DNA from: Balneolales bacterium
GTDB taxonomy: Bacteria; Bacteroidota; Rhodothermia; Balneolales; Natronogracilivirgulaceae
DNA length: 33,650 bases
Direction: 5' to 3'
Assembly (NCBI GenBank): GCA_007133995.1
Contig: SLLP01000271.1
Coordinates: forward strand, 1 to 33,650
Under the pieces are notes generated by a model. That model was not told where the DNA came from, made no database searches, and was given only the letters and a program-made list of their open reading frames with translations. Both the position numbers and the translations under genes were made by a program. Position 1 is the first letter of the stretch, and every line of letters starts with the position of its first letter. This document shows, one piece after another, positions 1-9,115 of the stretch.

Positions 1-1846
1 GCAGCATAAGGTGCGGGTGGGCTGTCTGAGCATCGTAAACAATAGCGGGACTGGCGGGAAAAAGGTCTGAGTTTGTTGTAAAGCCGGCCATTTCAGGCAG
101 TGATGGATAGGATGCACTAACCGGTCGGACAAAGGTGCCGGCCAGGGATCGGGCGAAAAAGTAGGCCTCCGGAATATTGTCGGAAAAGTCATAAAACTCG
201 AAAAATGATGGACTTCCGGTGTTGCTGTTATTGGGAGGGCGGGTATCCGGACCGAACCGGTTTTCGTAGACGATGATGCTGTCTCCTCGGGCAGTGATTA
301 CGGTAAAATCATTGCCTGACCACCAAAAATCGAAAGCATGACCGTTGGTGAAGCGGTTTTGCTCGAGTCCGGGTTGCCGGCCGATATCGCGAGCGCCATC
401 GGCTTCCATCAGCTGCACGCCTCTGCGGTTGCTGTTGGCATTGACCCGGTTATCTTCGATGGTGTTTCTAATCACCGCTTCATCAATATGCCAGATGAGC
501 ATACCGCCGTTGAGCAAACGGTCGTCATCAGTACCGGCGGTGCCATCGGCGCCCACGTCCGGTCCGCCGGGTAGACTCCAGTCAAAACTGCTCACGTTGA
601 CAACAACTCCGGGCTCAATGACCTGGTCGTATTGTGCCGAGTTGAACGGATCAAACCGGTCATCATCAGGAGCAATGGTGTGGGTTACATAGCTTCCGTC
701 GGGGGTGCGTATGGTGACTTCCAGCGGTTCATCGGATGGATTGCGGTGGCGGTTCTCTATCAGAAAATATTCATCTTGAGATATGGCATGACGTGCGATG
801 CTGCCCGGCATGCGCTTAGAGACGGCGGGGAGGGGTATCGGTTCGCCGGTGTCGAGCGTGATGTCAAATGGCTCTATCCATCCCAAATGCTTTTTTTCCC
901 AGGCGGAGGGCTCGGGAGGGAACAGACCAAGGTAAGAGAATATAGATGCTCCGTCCATGAGACCAAAGCGTCCAATGGCCGAAGCGCCGGTCTCGGTATT
1001 GAACAGATCGGGCAGACCCAGAAAACTGCCGATATTGGCGACAAGCAGTCCGTTGATGGAGAGTTCGAGTACAAATTCCTGACCGGTAATATCTTCGCCC
1101 GGACGTGATTGCGTCTGGGGCAGAAGTGCGGTGTTCGTGACCCGAACATCGGGGTGGCCGATGTCAAATCCATCAAAACCACTGTCATTGAGCAGACGGC
1201 TCAGTGAGCCGGGTCCCAGGTAGACGGAAGGGATGTCTTGCGGGGTTTTGATCAGGCTGGTGCCCATCAGTTCGATATTACGTCCGGAACCGGCATGGAA
1301 TACGATGAACATGGTACGGTCGGGATCATATCCCGTCAGATCGACTGAACCCGTTTCACCAACCTTCTGCCAGGCGTCTCGGGCCAGGTGAGCAAGTTTG
1401 AAATTTTCATCTCCGGTTTCACCGAGTGGAGAATAGGAGCTCATGGGCTTGTCAAGCTGAACAATATCCGGGACCACATGGTAATCGATATCGAGCAGTC
1501 CGCCCGATACGGTATGAAAATAGTTCTGTGCGAATTCAAGATGAGCATCGAAATATCCATGATCATGCGGCAGGGGGTCAATGACGATATCATCGCGTTG
1601 GAGAAACGGGAGGTCAAAGGTACCATTTCCGGTTGTGAAACGGTTGTCTTCTTCGATGAATTCAACCATCACAGCCAGAATGCGGATGGTCCCGACAGAT
1701 CTTGCGTACCGGGTTGCTTCATTGGCGGAGAAGTACGGGGAGGCCTGAAATGCATCAGCCGGGGGGGAGGCCCCGGCTGTAAAGGTGAGCAGCAGCAACC
1801 CGGATAATATGGCCAGGCTGCCACCGCTCTTCACAAAATGAAGCAT
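1..1846 (-). CDS. M6-family metalloprotease-like secreted protein (C-terminus beyond window edge); HExxH not conserved
   Basis: Minus-strand reading frame from ATG at 1846 stays open to position 1 (missing from the ORF track because no stop lies in the window). My translation begins MLHFVKSGGSLAILSGLLLLTFTAGASPPADA (signal peptide). It contains M6-like blocks: HDHGYFDAHLEFAQNYFHTVSGGLLDI, LGLPDLFNTETG, GRFGLMDGAS, PSAWEKKHLGWIEP. An in-frame TAG lies upstream of the ATG. Confidence 0.8.
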   Translation of the reverse strand, partial: MLHFVKSGGSLAILSGLLLLTFTAGASPPADAFQASPYFSANEATRYARSVGTIRILAVMVEFIEEDNRFTTGNGTFDLPFLQRDDIVIDPLPHDHGYFDAHLEFAQNYFHTVSGGLLDIDYHVVPDIVQLDKPMSSYSPLGETGDENFKLAHLARDAWQKVGETGSVDLTGYDPDRTMFIVFHAGSGRNIELMGTSLIKTPQDIPSVYLGPGSLSRLLNDSGFDGFDIGHPDVRVTNTALLPQTQSRPGEDITGQEFVLELSINGLLVANIGSFLGLPDLFNTETGASAIGRFGLMDGASIFSYLGLFPPEPSAWEKKHLGWIEPFDITLDTGEPIPLPAVSKRMPGSIARHAISQDEYFLIENRHRNPSDEPLEVTIRTPDGSYVTHTIAPDDDRFDPFNSAQYDQVIEPGVVVNVSSFDWSLPGGPDVGADGTAGTDDDRLLNGGMLIWHIDEAVIRNTIEDNRVNANSNRRGVQLMEADGARDIGRQPGLEQNRFTNGHAFDFWWSGNDFTVITARGDSIIVYENRFGPDTRPPNNSNTGSPSFFEFYDFSDNIPEAYFFARSLAGTFVRPVSASYPSLPEMAGFTTNSDLFPASPAIVYDAQTAHPHLML

Positions 1847-1880
1847 TCGGTTACGCTAATGGTTGCAGTGAATGTAATAA

Positions 1881-3002
1881 TTAGAAGTTGAGCAGAGCTG
1901 AGAAGCGCAGGGTGTTGGCCAGCGGATGATCTTCTTCAAGTGTGTAAATATAGCTGAAGTCAACACCGAAAATGTTATAGCGCAGTCCGGCTCCAAGGGT
2001 AATGAATTCACGGCCGCCGTTATTCGGTGACTCATAAAAGTAACCGGCTCTGAGTGCAAAGAGGTTGTCGTACCAATACTCGGCTCCCATTCCGATCATG
2101 AATTGCTCAATCAACGGTACTTCTACCGTCCCCTGGCCATCATTTCTTGCCAGAGTGTCCCAGGAACCGACAAGTGCGCGCAGAGAGCTCATGCCTGTTC
2201 CATCGTCTTCCATGCGGGCCATGATCTTGGATATGTCATTGCTGATCGTGATGGTATTGAAACCGTTTCGGTCGAGATCCATTTTGTAGGCCCAGCCCAA
2301 GCGAAGCAGGGTGGGGAGTGCGTCTTTCTGGGCTTCATCGGTGTACTGGATGGACGGACCCATATTGGACAGGTTGAAGCCTGCTCTTACCTGAGCTTGC
2401 CGGTCGGCAACCGAAAAGGGCGTTGAGCGGTACATGCCAGCGATATCGACGCCAACGCTGGTGCCGTTTCGCGCGGTCTGGCCACTGACATCAGTGCCAG
2501 GGGGGACGAGATTGCTGAAGATGAATCTGATTCCGGTACCCAGCGCGAAATTCTCGTTGATTTTGAATCCGTATGAAACACCGGAGGCAAACTCGTAACT
2601 GGAGAAGGTGCCAAGGAGGTTGTTTGCTTCATCCCGCAGCTCCTGTTCACCCAGGTTCAGGAAGGTGATGTGGGCGCCGATAGCGCCGATACCCTCTACA
2701 TAATATCGACCGGCGAGATAGTCGTAAAACATATCCACTCCGAAATTGGGCAGCCAGTCGGCATGGGTGAAGTTTACTTCGTGTCCCTCCTGAAATGCAA
2801 GCCCTGCAGGATTCCAGAATATGGCTGTCGCATTATCGGCAAGGGCCACACCGGCATTACCCATGCCGGCTGTGCGGGAGTCGGGTTCAATCTGTAGAAA
2901 AGGAACAGCGGTTGAGGCAACCTGTGCCAATGATACACTGCTTGATATAACAAAAAGCGCGGTAATAGCGGCGGTTATGATGGTGTTTTTCATGATAGAC
3001 AT
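1881..3002 (-). CDS. porV: Type IX secretion system outer-membrane protein PorV (LptO)-like
   Basis: 373 aa. N-terminal signal peptide followed by AVPFLQIEPDSRTAGMGNAGVALADNATAIFWNPAGLAF, typical of PorV; beta-barrel-like C-terminus ending ...LRFSALLNF; directly downstream of porU. Confidence 0.9.
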   Translation of the reverse strand: MSIMKNTIITAAITALFVISSSVSLAQVASTAVPFLQIEPDSRTAGMGNAGVALADNATAIFWNPAGLAFQEGHEVNFTHADWLPNFGVDMFYDYLAGRYYVEGIGAIGAHITFLNLGEQELRDEANNLLGTFSSYEFASGVSYGFKINENFALGTGIRFIFSNLVPPGTDVSGQTARNGTSVGVDIAGMYRSTPFSVADRQAQVRAGFNLSNMGPSIQYTDEAQKDALPTLLRLGWAYKMDLDRNGFNTITISNDISKIMARMEDDGTGMSSLRALVGSWDTLARNDGQGTVEVPLIEQFMIGMGAEYWYDNLFALRAGYFYESPNNGGREFITLGAGLRYNIFGVDFSYIYTLEEDHPLANTLRFSALLNF

Positions 3003-3048
3003 GGTTACGATAGCTCTGATTTGATTGTATTGTAAAATAATGAAAAAA

Positions 3049-6000
3049 TTAGCGTAAAATTACAAGTCGCTCTACTTTATCCCGGATCTGTCGTCCCTGA
3101 TCCGTATTTACTTGTACCTGCACGTGGTACAGATAGGTTCCCGACGCCAGACGATGCTGGTCGTCGTCTCTTCCGTGCCAATCGATTATCACCATGTTTC
3201 CTTTGGGTATGTAATCCTCACGGCGTATGGTTGTTACCGGTTTACCAGTTAACGTATAAATCCGGATATTAATATTCATCGAGGTACGGGGCTGATTGTG
3301 TTCAAACACAAAGCTGGTAAAGTTGTGCATGGGATTGGGATAGTTGAATATGTTGCGAATCTGCAGATCCTGGCTGTCCAACACCTGAAAGGAAACCTCG
3401 GATTCGCCAAGGTTGTTGAACACGTCCCATGCACGGATTCGGAGGTGGTAATGACCTTCTTCAAGCTGGTTTAGCGGATATTCGATGCGGCCACTTGTAA
3501 AATTATCCAGGTTGCTCTGGTAAAACTCATTAAGCGTGATATTCCTGCGACTGGACGGATCATCGCTGCGCTCCAACCGGGCAACGATCTCGTGGCCCAC
3601 GCCTGCTCCCGTGGTGTTTATGCCGGCGTTATCAGAAAGCAGCACGATGAGTTGCGGTGAGTCATCGACTACGCCGCCATCTACGAACAATTCGTCATTC
3701 ATGTAGATTTCAATTTCTGGCCCGCGTTCATCATCTATGGCATCCGGATTGCGACCGCGAATGCGGAAATTGGAGTTAGAACCCACAGCGTCCCGGTCCC
3801 GCTCTCGGGCATAAGTCTGTATCCTTCCGGGATTCATGGAGTAGGAGACATCCTTGGGTATGATGAATTCGCTTTCAAAGTGCCCGCCGGAAACAGAAAC
3901 CCTTCCATTGAAAAGCGCATCGGTCTGCACGAAGTATCCGCAATCATCAAGCCAGCAGCCTGGAGATTCAAGCCAGTCAAAATCGGGGTATCTCACCAGT
4001 CGTCGTGCGTCGAAAACACGGACGTTGGCCTCGCCGTCAAAGGAGGTGTTTACCGTGCCTCGGGATTGACTGATGTGGCCGGATACGGTGACACGATCAA
4101 GGGCGCGAAGTTCAAAGAGCGTGTCCGGTAGAATTTCCGAGTCGTTGATATGCGTGATTTCGACCTGGGATGTGGGCAGTCCAATGCGCATGGCCGGATC
4201 GCCCAGTAAAATAAACTTGCGCGAATTGAACTCCCTGCCGACCGGGGTGATTTTGGTGTTGCGAAAGATGTCGCCCAGCCGCTGGGGCTTGCCGTTTGCA
4301 TCTCTGCGCGTCATCTCACGGGTCAAGGCAATGTTGAGCCCGAAATTCAGAATTTCAGGATTTGGTGAGGTATAGACCACCCGCGTGGTCGTAAGTGCTG
4401 CAATGAGGCCGCCGTCGGGATGGAGCAGCATCTTTTCTGCTCCCGAGTTGTCTTCTGTGTCGTCGAAGCGGCCGAAGGAGCAGGTGGCAGTGACCATGAT
4501 GCTCAGACGGTTGCGATTCGTCAGGCGTCCAATGTCATCGGAGGTAAATAGACGCTGATCCGTCAGAAACTGTTCCGCTCCGTGACCCGAGAAGTTGAAT
4601 ACCAGGGTACCGTCGTTAATGCGGTCGACCATCGCCAGGGTAGCCTGGGGGACGCGTGGTCCTGCACTGGTATTTTCGGTAGGATAGGAGATCTGGTATA
4701 TTTTTTCCAGGCGGATACCCGTTTCGTCCTGGTCAATCAATTCGGCGGTTCCATCGGCATTGAGAATATGCAGGTCGCGGTCATTGCTTCTTCCGGCAGC
4801 ATGATCGTCTGCAATGAATGTGAACAGACTACGCCAGTCGCCACGACTTCTGGGATCCTCATAGTCCTTGATCTTGTCAACCAGTAGCCGGGCCTCCTCA
4901 ATGCTCTGGATCGGCAGGCGGCCTACGCCGATATCCATCAGGTTGATCGGGTTATCCGGGCTTGAAGTGCGTGGCCACAATCCCTCGTCATCACCCATGA
5001 ATGTAAAGAAATCGTCGCTGCCATAGCTGTTAACCCGGTCGATGGATTCTTCGCTTTGGTAGGTGAAAACATAATTCCGCATCACAGGATTGCCGATCAC
5101 TCCTTTGTAGTCGTAGGTGGTACCGCCGAACATGAGCAGATATTCGGGACGTTTTTGCTCAGCCGCGGTACCACGGTCGTACAGGTATTTTACGTAATCA
5201 CGAATAGCGACAAAATCAGGTACCCCTCCGTTGAATTCGTTAAATATCTGCTTCTGAGTTACCACAACCGGAGTGAGCCCGTCCCGGTCACGACGGTATT
5301 CGGCCAGGCGCTGCGCCTCCTCCAGAAAATCTTCCGCCGTAATGATCACATAGTCCGGATAACCCGAAGGGTCCCGGATATTCTGATTTGGTATGATCTG
5401 CCCTGAAGGCGGAGTCCGGAACGAGCTCTGGGCGATAAAACGACGGTCTTGAGCTGAGGAATGGACCACGGTGTGAGTGTTGCCATCCTGAGATACGTCC
5501 ATGCGCACCGGCTGCACAGGATTGGTGATATCCAGGACGATCGGTACCTGCGAAAATCCGCTCAGCCGATAACGGACAAGGTTTCCATCCCCATCTTCCG
5601 GCGGATGAAAAAGCAGCCGGTTGCCCTGTGCCTGCAGCGCCCGGTCGGCACGAATGCGAATCCAATTCACCCAGCCGCGCGATGCATTGGAAGGATTCTG
5701 GAAGTTGGCACTAATGGTGATGATGTCATTGTTCAGGGAGAAGCCGGTTAGGGTGTGACGCGCTTCGGCTACCCGGGCTGAGAGACCGGTGGCACGGGTA
5801 AGGGAGTTGATACGATTGATCGTCAGATCGGGGTAGGCTGTACTGCCGTTTACGGTGAAACTGAATCGCGATGGTGTAGGCGATGTGGAACGGGCAGCCA
5901 TGGAAACCCAGATTTCAACATCCGAGCCATTTTGGAAACCGGCGAGTGTGTCGGTAAAAATGGTCCGGGATGGAGAACTGACCGGGTCAAAGCCCTGACC

Positions 6001-7074
6001 GAACCACTGCGTGCCCGATTTTATCCGTGACTCTGATTTTTCACGATCCTGCTCCAGCCAACGGAAATCACGAAAATGGCTTACGTCCCGTGCAGGTGAT
6101 CCGGCAGGAGAGGTGGTGGTCATTCTCTTTCCGCGCTCAGCCCCGATGGTAAGAAATACAATATTCTGTGTGCTGAATGGGTGCAGGCGATGTTCAAACT
6201 GGCTTAAAATGTTGTTGAAATAGGTACGGTTCGGTCCGTTGGCGAAGAAAAGGATGCGATCCTGTGAATCAAAGCTGCCGTTGGATTCTCCCTCAACAAT
6301 GATAGGGATCTGGGCAAGCTGCGGCCGCGGATCGTTGTTCCTGCGTGGCAGTTCGTAGCCGGGTGTGGTCCAGATCTGGATGTTTCGTGGATCGATATCA
6401 GATACACTGATTCCCAACTCTTCCAGATAGTCGGCATCGATGTGGTAGATATGATCCTCAGGGATGGGAATTCTGTACCACTGACCGGATGCCAGCTGAT
6501 TGGAGGCAATTTGGACACTGGATGACAGTAGATCCGCGGAGTCATCAGTACGCGGGACAGTGCGACCTTCAATACCTGGTATGGCGCCGGGACGCTCCGA
6601 TGGGCTGGCAACATCAAAGACCCGGATACGCATGCGACGCACTACCTGAAATGTCGTGCTCTCCGATGCATTCTGTCGCGCGATGTGAATGGTGAGTGGG
6701 ACTACCGTTTTCCCACGGGAATTCCCGGGTTCACCGATTTGGATCACGGGAGTGTCACGGCTGGCAATAAGGAATTGCTCTGGATGCCTGACGTAGCGCA
6801 TTTGACTGGAATCGGCCCGCACCGGTACAATCTCCTGCTGCATGACACGATACTGCGCCTCGCCGTTCTGCCAAGGAACCATCAGGTAATCAGGAGCGGT
6901 GATGTTCAGGCTTTCATTGACCAACTCAAAGTCCGTAAACTCAGCCGTCGTACTCACCACTCGCAGCTGCTGAGCGCTGGCGGACAATAATCCGCATAAA
7001 AGCAGTAAAAATAAAGCTGCTGACGCTATGATCGATCTTTGTATTGCCATTAACTGGGCGGTGTCAGGAAACAC
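3049..7074 (-). CDS. porU: Type IX secretion system sortase PorU (gingipain/C25-like peptidase)
   Basis: 1341 aa. C25 catalytic His and Cys blocks present: LVFNFSGHGAEQFLTDQRLF and SIMVTATCSFGRFDD. C-terminal FNYPNPMHNFTSFVFEHNQP...GKPVTTI...SGTYLYHVQV FlgD-like/CTD module. The true start may be the internal Met at 7050 (MAIQRSIIASAALFLLLL). Confidence 0.9.
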   Translation of the reverse strand: MFPDTAQLMAIQRSIIASAALFLLLLCGLLSASAQQLRVVSTTAEFTDFELVNESLNITAPDYLMVPWQNGEAQYRVMQQEIVPVRADSSQMRYVRHPEQFLIASRDTPVIQIGEPGNSRGKTVVPLTIHIARQNASESTTFQVVRRMRIRVFDVASPSERPGAIPGIEGRTVPRTDDSADLLSSSVQIASNQLASGQWYRIPIPEDHIYHIDADYLEELGISVSDIDPRNIQIWTTPGYELPRRNNDPRPQLAQIPIIVEGESNGSFDSQDRILFFANGPNRTYFNNILSQFEHRLHPFSTQNIVFLTIGAERGKRMTTTSPAGSPARDVSHFRDFRWLEQDREKSESRIKSGTQWFGQGFDPVSSPSRTIFTDTLAGFQNGSDVEIWVSMAARSTSPTPSRFSFTVNGSTAYPDLTINRINSLTRATGLSARVAEARHTLTGFSLNNDIITISANFQNPSNASRGWVNWIRIRADRALQAQGNRLLFHPPEDGDGNLVRYRLSGFSQVPIVLDITNPVQPVRMDVSQDGNTHTVVHSSAQDRRFIAQSSFRTPPSGQIIPNQNIRDPSGYPDYVIITAEDFLEEAQRLAEYRRDRDGLTPVVVTQKQIFNEFNGGVPDFVAIRDYVKYLYDRGTAAEQKRPEYLLMFGGTTYDYKGVIGNPVMRNYVFTYQSEESIDRVNSYGSDDFFTFMGDDEGLWPRTSSPDNPINLMDIGVGRLPIQSIEEARLLVDKIKDYEDPRSRGDWRSLFTFIADDHAAGRSNDRDLHILNADGTAELIDQDETGIRLEKIYQISYPTENTSAGPRVPQATLAMVDRINDGTLVFNFSGHGAEQFLTDQRLFTSDDIGRLTNRNRLSIMVTATCSFGRFDDTEDNSGAEKMLLHPDGGLIAALTTTRVVYTSPNPEILNFGLNIALTREMTRRDANGKPQRLGDIFRNTKITPVGREFNSRKFILLGDPAMRIGLPTSQVEITHINDSEILPDTLFELRALDRVTVSGHISQSRGTVNTSFDGEANVRVFDARRLVRYPDFDWLESPGCWLDDCGYFVQTDALFNGRVSVSGGHFESEFIIPKDVSYSMNPGRIQTYARERDRDAVGSNSNFRIRGRNPDAIDDERGPEIEIYMNDELFVDGGVVDDSPQLIVLLSDNAGINTTGAGVGHEIVARLERSDDPSSRRNITLNEFYQSNLDNFTSGRIEYPLNQLEEGHYHLRIRAWDVFNNLGESEVSFQVLDSQDLQIRNIFNYPNPMHNFTSFVFEHNQPRTSMNINIRIYTLTGKPVTTIRREDYIPKGNMVIIDWHGRDDDQHRLASGTYLYHVQVQVNTDQGRQIRDKVERLVILR

Positions 7075-7309
7075 CAGAGTAAAACAGGTTAAAGTTGTTG
7101 GGTTGCAAGATATCTCTTAATCTCTTTCGGCTCACGGTTTCTAATGCGGTTCGGAGTTCGCTTTCGAGGTATCGTCAGCCGGTTAACCCGGAGTCTGTAA
7201 CCAGTAACACAATAGGCAATATCATTATTATTGATGGGTTCCAGACAAATTACATCCAAGCGCTATCAAAGTCAAAAAAAGTTGCCGTGATTTATCGTTA
7301 CGATAGGGC

Positions 7310-8491
7310 TTAAGATAATCTCTCAATCACCATGGCCGATGCACCGCCGCCGCCGTTGCTGATACCGGCGCAACCCCACTGTTTGTCGTAACGGCGCAGG
7401 GCATGGATCAGCGTGACAAGAATTCGGGCGCCGGAACACCCAAGCGGATGACCGAGTCCGATCGCGCCGCCATGAATATTCACTTTCTGAAGATCTGCTT
7501 TCAAGAGTTCCGCATTGACCAGGCTCACAACGGCAAAGTCCTCATTGATCTCAAGCAGGTCCATATCTTCAACGCTTTTATCAGCCCGATCGAGTGCGCG
7601 GCTTATGGCTATCGAAGCGGTTGTGGTGTACCATTCGGGTGCCTGGGCGGCACTGGCATGACTTACCAACCGGGCGACAGGCGGAATGCCGAGCTCCATT
7701 GCCTTGCTTTCGCTCATCAGGAGCAGGGCGGCAGCGCCATCATTTAGTGGAGCTGTGTTGGCTGTGGTCACCGTACCGTCTTTTTCGAATGCAGGCGCCA
7801 GCTTCTGAAGTTTGGTGAAATCCACACGATCGGTCTCCTCATCCCGGCTGATTACATCAGCCTTGCCTCTCCGGTTCCTCACTTTCACGGTAGCAATTTC
7901 CGAATCAAAAGCTCCCTGGTCGCGGGCTTCGATGGCCCGGCGGCACGATTCCATCGCGTACTCATCCTGTTGATCCCGTGTGATTCCGTATGTCCTGGCA
8001 CAAAGCTCGGCGGCATTCCCCATATAGAATTTCTTGAAGACATCCCACAGGCCGTCCCGGATGATGCCATCCACCATTCTGCTGTGACCAAGACTGACAC
8101 CAAAGCGGGCATCGCTCATATAGTGGGGAACATTGCTCATGCTCTCCATTCCTCCGGCAACCATCAGCCGTGTATCGCCGGTCTGGATCTGTTGCATGGC
8201 GTATATCACGGCCTTGATGCCGGATGCGCCCACTTTATCCACGGTGCAGCACGGAGTGGTGTTCTTGAGCCCGGCTTTGAGCGCTGCCTGTCTGCCGGGA
8301 GCCTGACCGAGTCCGGCTGACAGAACATTACCCATTACCACCTCTTCGATGAGATCCGGATTCAGGCCATTGGTCTTGAACAGGGCCCCGATGGTTACCG
8401 CTCCCAGGTCCGGAGCGGACAGTGGTTTCAGCGCTCCGCCGAATGCCCCGATTGGAGTGCGCATGGCATCTATGACGACGACCTGCTCCAT
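7310..8491 (-). CDS. Thiolase-family protein (acetyl-CoA acetyltransferase-like) lacking both catalytic cysteines
   Basis: ORF 7310..8530; start placed at the internal Met (MEQVVVIDAMRTPIGAFGGAL). Thiolase landmarks: GQAPGRQAALKAGL, VAGGMESMSNVPHYM, LEINEDFAVV, GGAIGLGHPLGCSGARI, NGGGGASAMVIERL. Cys sites read Gly (KVGASG) and Ser (GISNGGGG). Confidence 0.9.
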   Translation of the reverse strand: MEQVVVIDAMRTPIGAFGGALKPLSAPDLGAVTIGALFKTNGLNPDLIEEVVMGNVLSAGLGQAPGRQAALKAGLKNTTPCCTVDKVGASGIKAVIYAMQQIQTGDTRLMVAGGMESMSNVPHYMSDARFGVSLGHSRMVDGIIRDGLWDVFKKFYMGNAAELCARTYGITRDQQDEYAMESCRRAIEARDQGAFDSEIATVKVRNRRGKADVISRDEETDRVDFTKLQKLAPAFEKDGTVTTANTAPLNDGAAALLLMSESKAMELGIPPVARLVSHASAAQAPEWYTTTASIAISRALDRADKSVEDMDLLEINEDFAVVSLVNAELLKADLQKVNIHGGAIGLGHPLGCSGARILVTLIHALRRYDKQWGCAGISNGGGGASAMVIERLS

Positions 8492-8548
8492 TTGGTTGTA
8501 GTTAGGATGATGATGGATGTGGCCGGTCATTGCAGACCGGCACCGAAA

Positions 8549-9091
8549 TCAAATATCGGACTCATCCCGCCAGGAAACAAGACGCCAGTTGGCAGTCTCA
8601 TCCGGCCGGGTTAGCACAAAGCTTGCAGAACCATCACTTCGGAAAGGTGGTTCCGAAGGTGAAACAACGACCGTGAGATTAAAACGCCGGATAACAAGCA
8701 TGGACTCTGCGGCTGATTCGTCCTGTGTGCTCATCGGTATCTGATCAATGATGTTGTTCCACCTCAGGGAGATATCGTAGCTTTGAGAAAACATGTTGTA
8801 GGTGCTGTTCATCTCCTCCGACCTGCCCCAGGTGATATCAACATTACGGTCGTCATCACGAAACGTGAATGTGAAATTGGGGTGGATGAGCGGTCCGTAC
8901 AGCGAGGTGTCCCGCAGTTCATATGATTTCTGGAAGCGAGTGTAAAAGCCTTCGATGGTGGATGGGTCACCAAGCAGATCGACAATCGGGTCGCCCTCCA
9001 GCTCACCAGGAGCAAAAGGGTTGATGCATCCGGCTGTAAAAAGCGGAAGTAACAGGATCAACTGCCAGAGCGGTGTAACTTTTCGGATCAT
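8549..9091 (-). CDS. Putative lipoprotein of unknown function
   Basis: 180 aa with signal peptide and lipobox (LLLPLFTAGC|INPF); remainder resembles a small NTF2/SnoaL-like domain (GFYTRFQKSYELRDTSLYGPLIHPNFTFTF), fold assignment by eye only. Confidence 0.6.
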   Translation of the reverse strand: MIRKVTPLWQLILLLPLFTAGCINPFAPGELEGDPIVDLLGDPSTIEGFYTRFQKSYELRDTSLYGPLIHPNFTFTFRDDDRNVDITWGRSEEMNSTYNMFSQSYDISLRWNNIIDQIPMSTQDESAAESMLVIRRFNLTVVVSPSEPPFRSDGSASFVLTRPDETANWRLVSWRDESDI

Positions 9092-9115
9092 CTGACGGGT
9101 AATGGATTCAATTCT

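Noticed and set aside
632-1108. 158-aa plus-strand ORF listed in the track
   Set aside because: Antisense to the M6-like CDS, which the track omits only because it runs off the window.
7095-7313. 72-aa plus-strand ORF between porU and the thiolase gene
   Set aside because: No recognisable domain, no clear ribosome-binding site; more likely leader/promoter DNA of porU.
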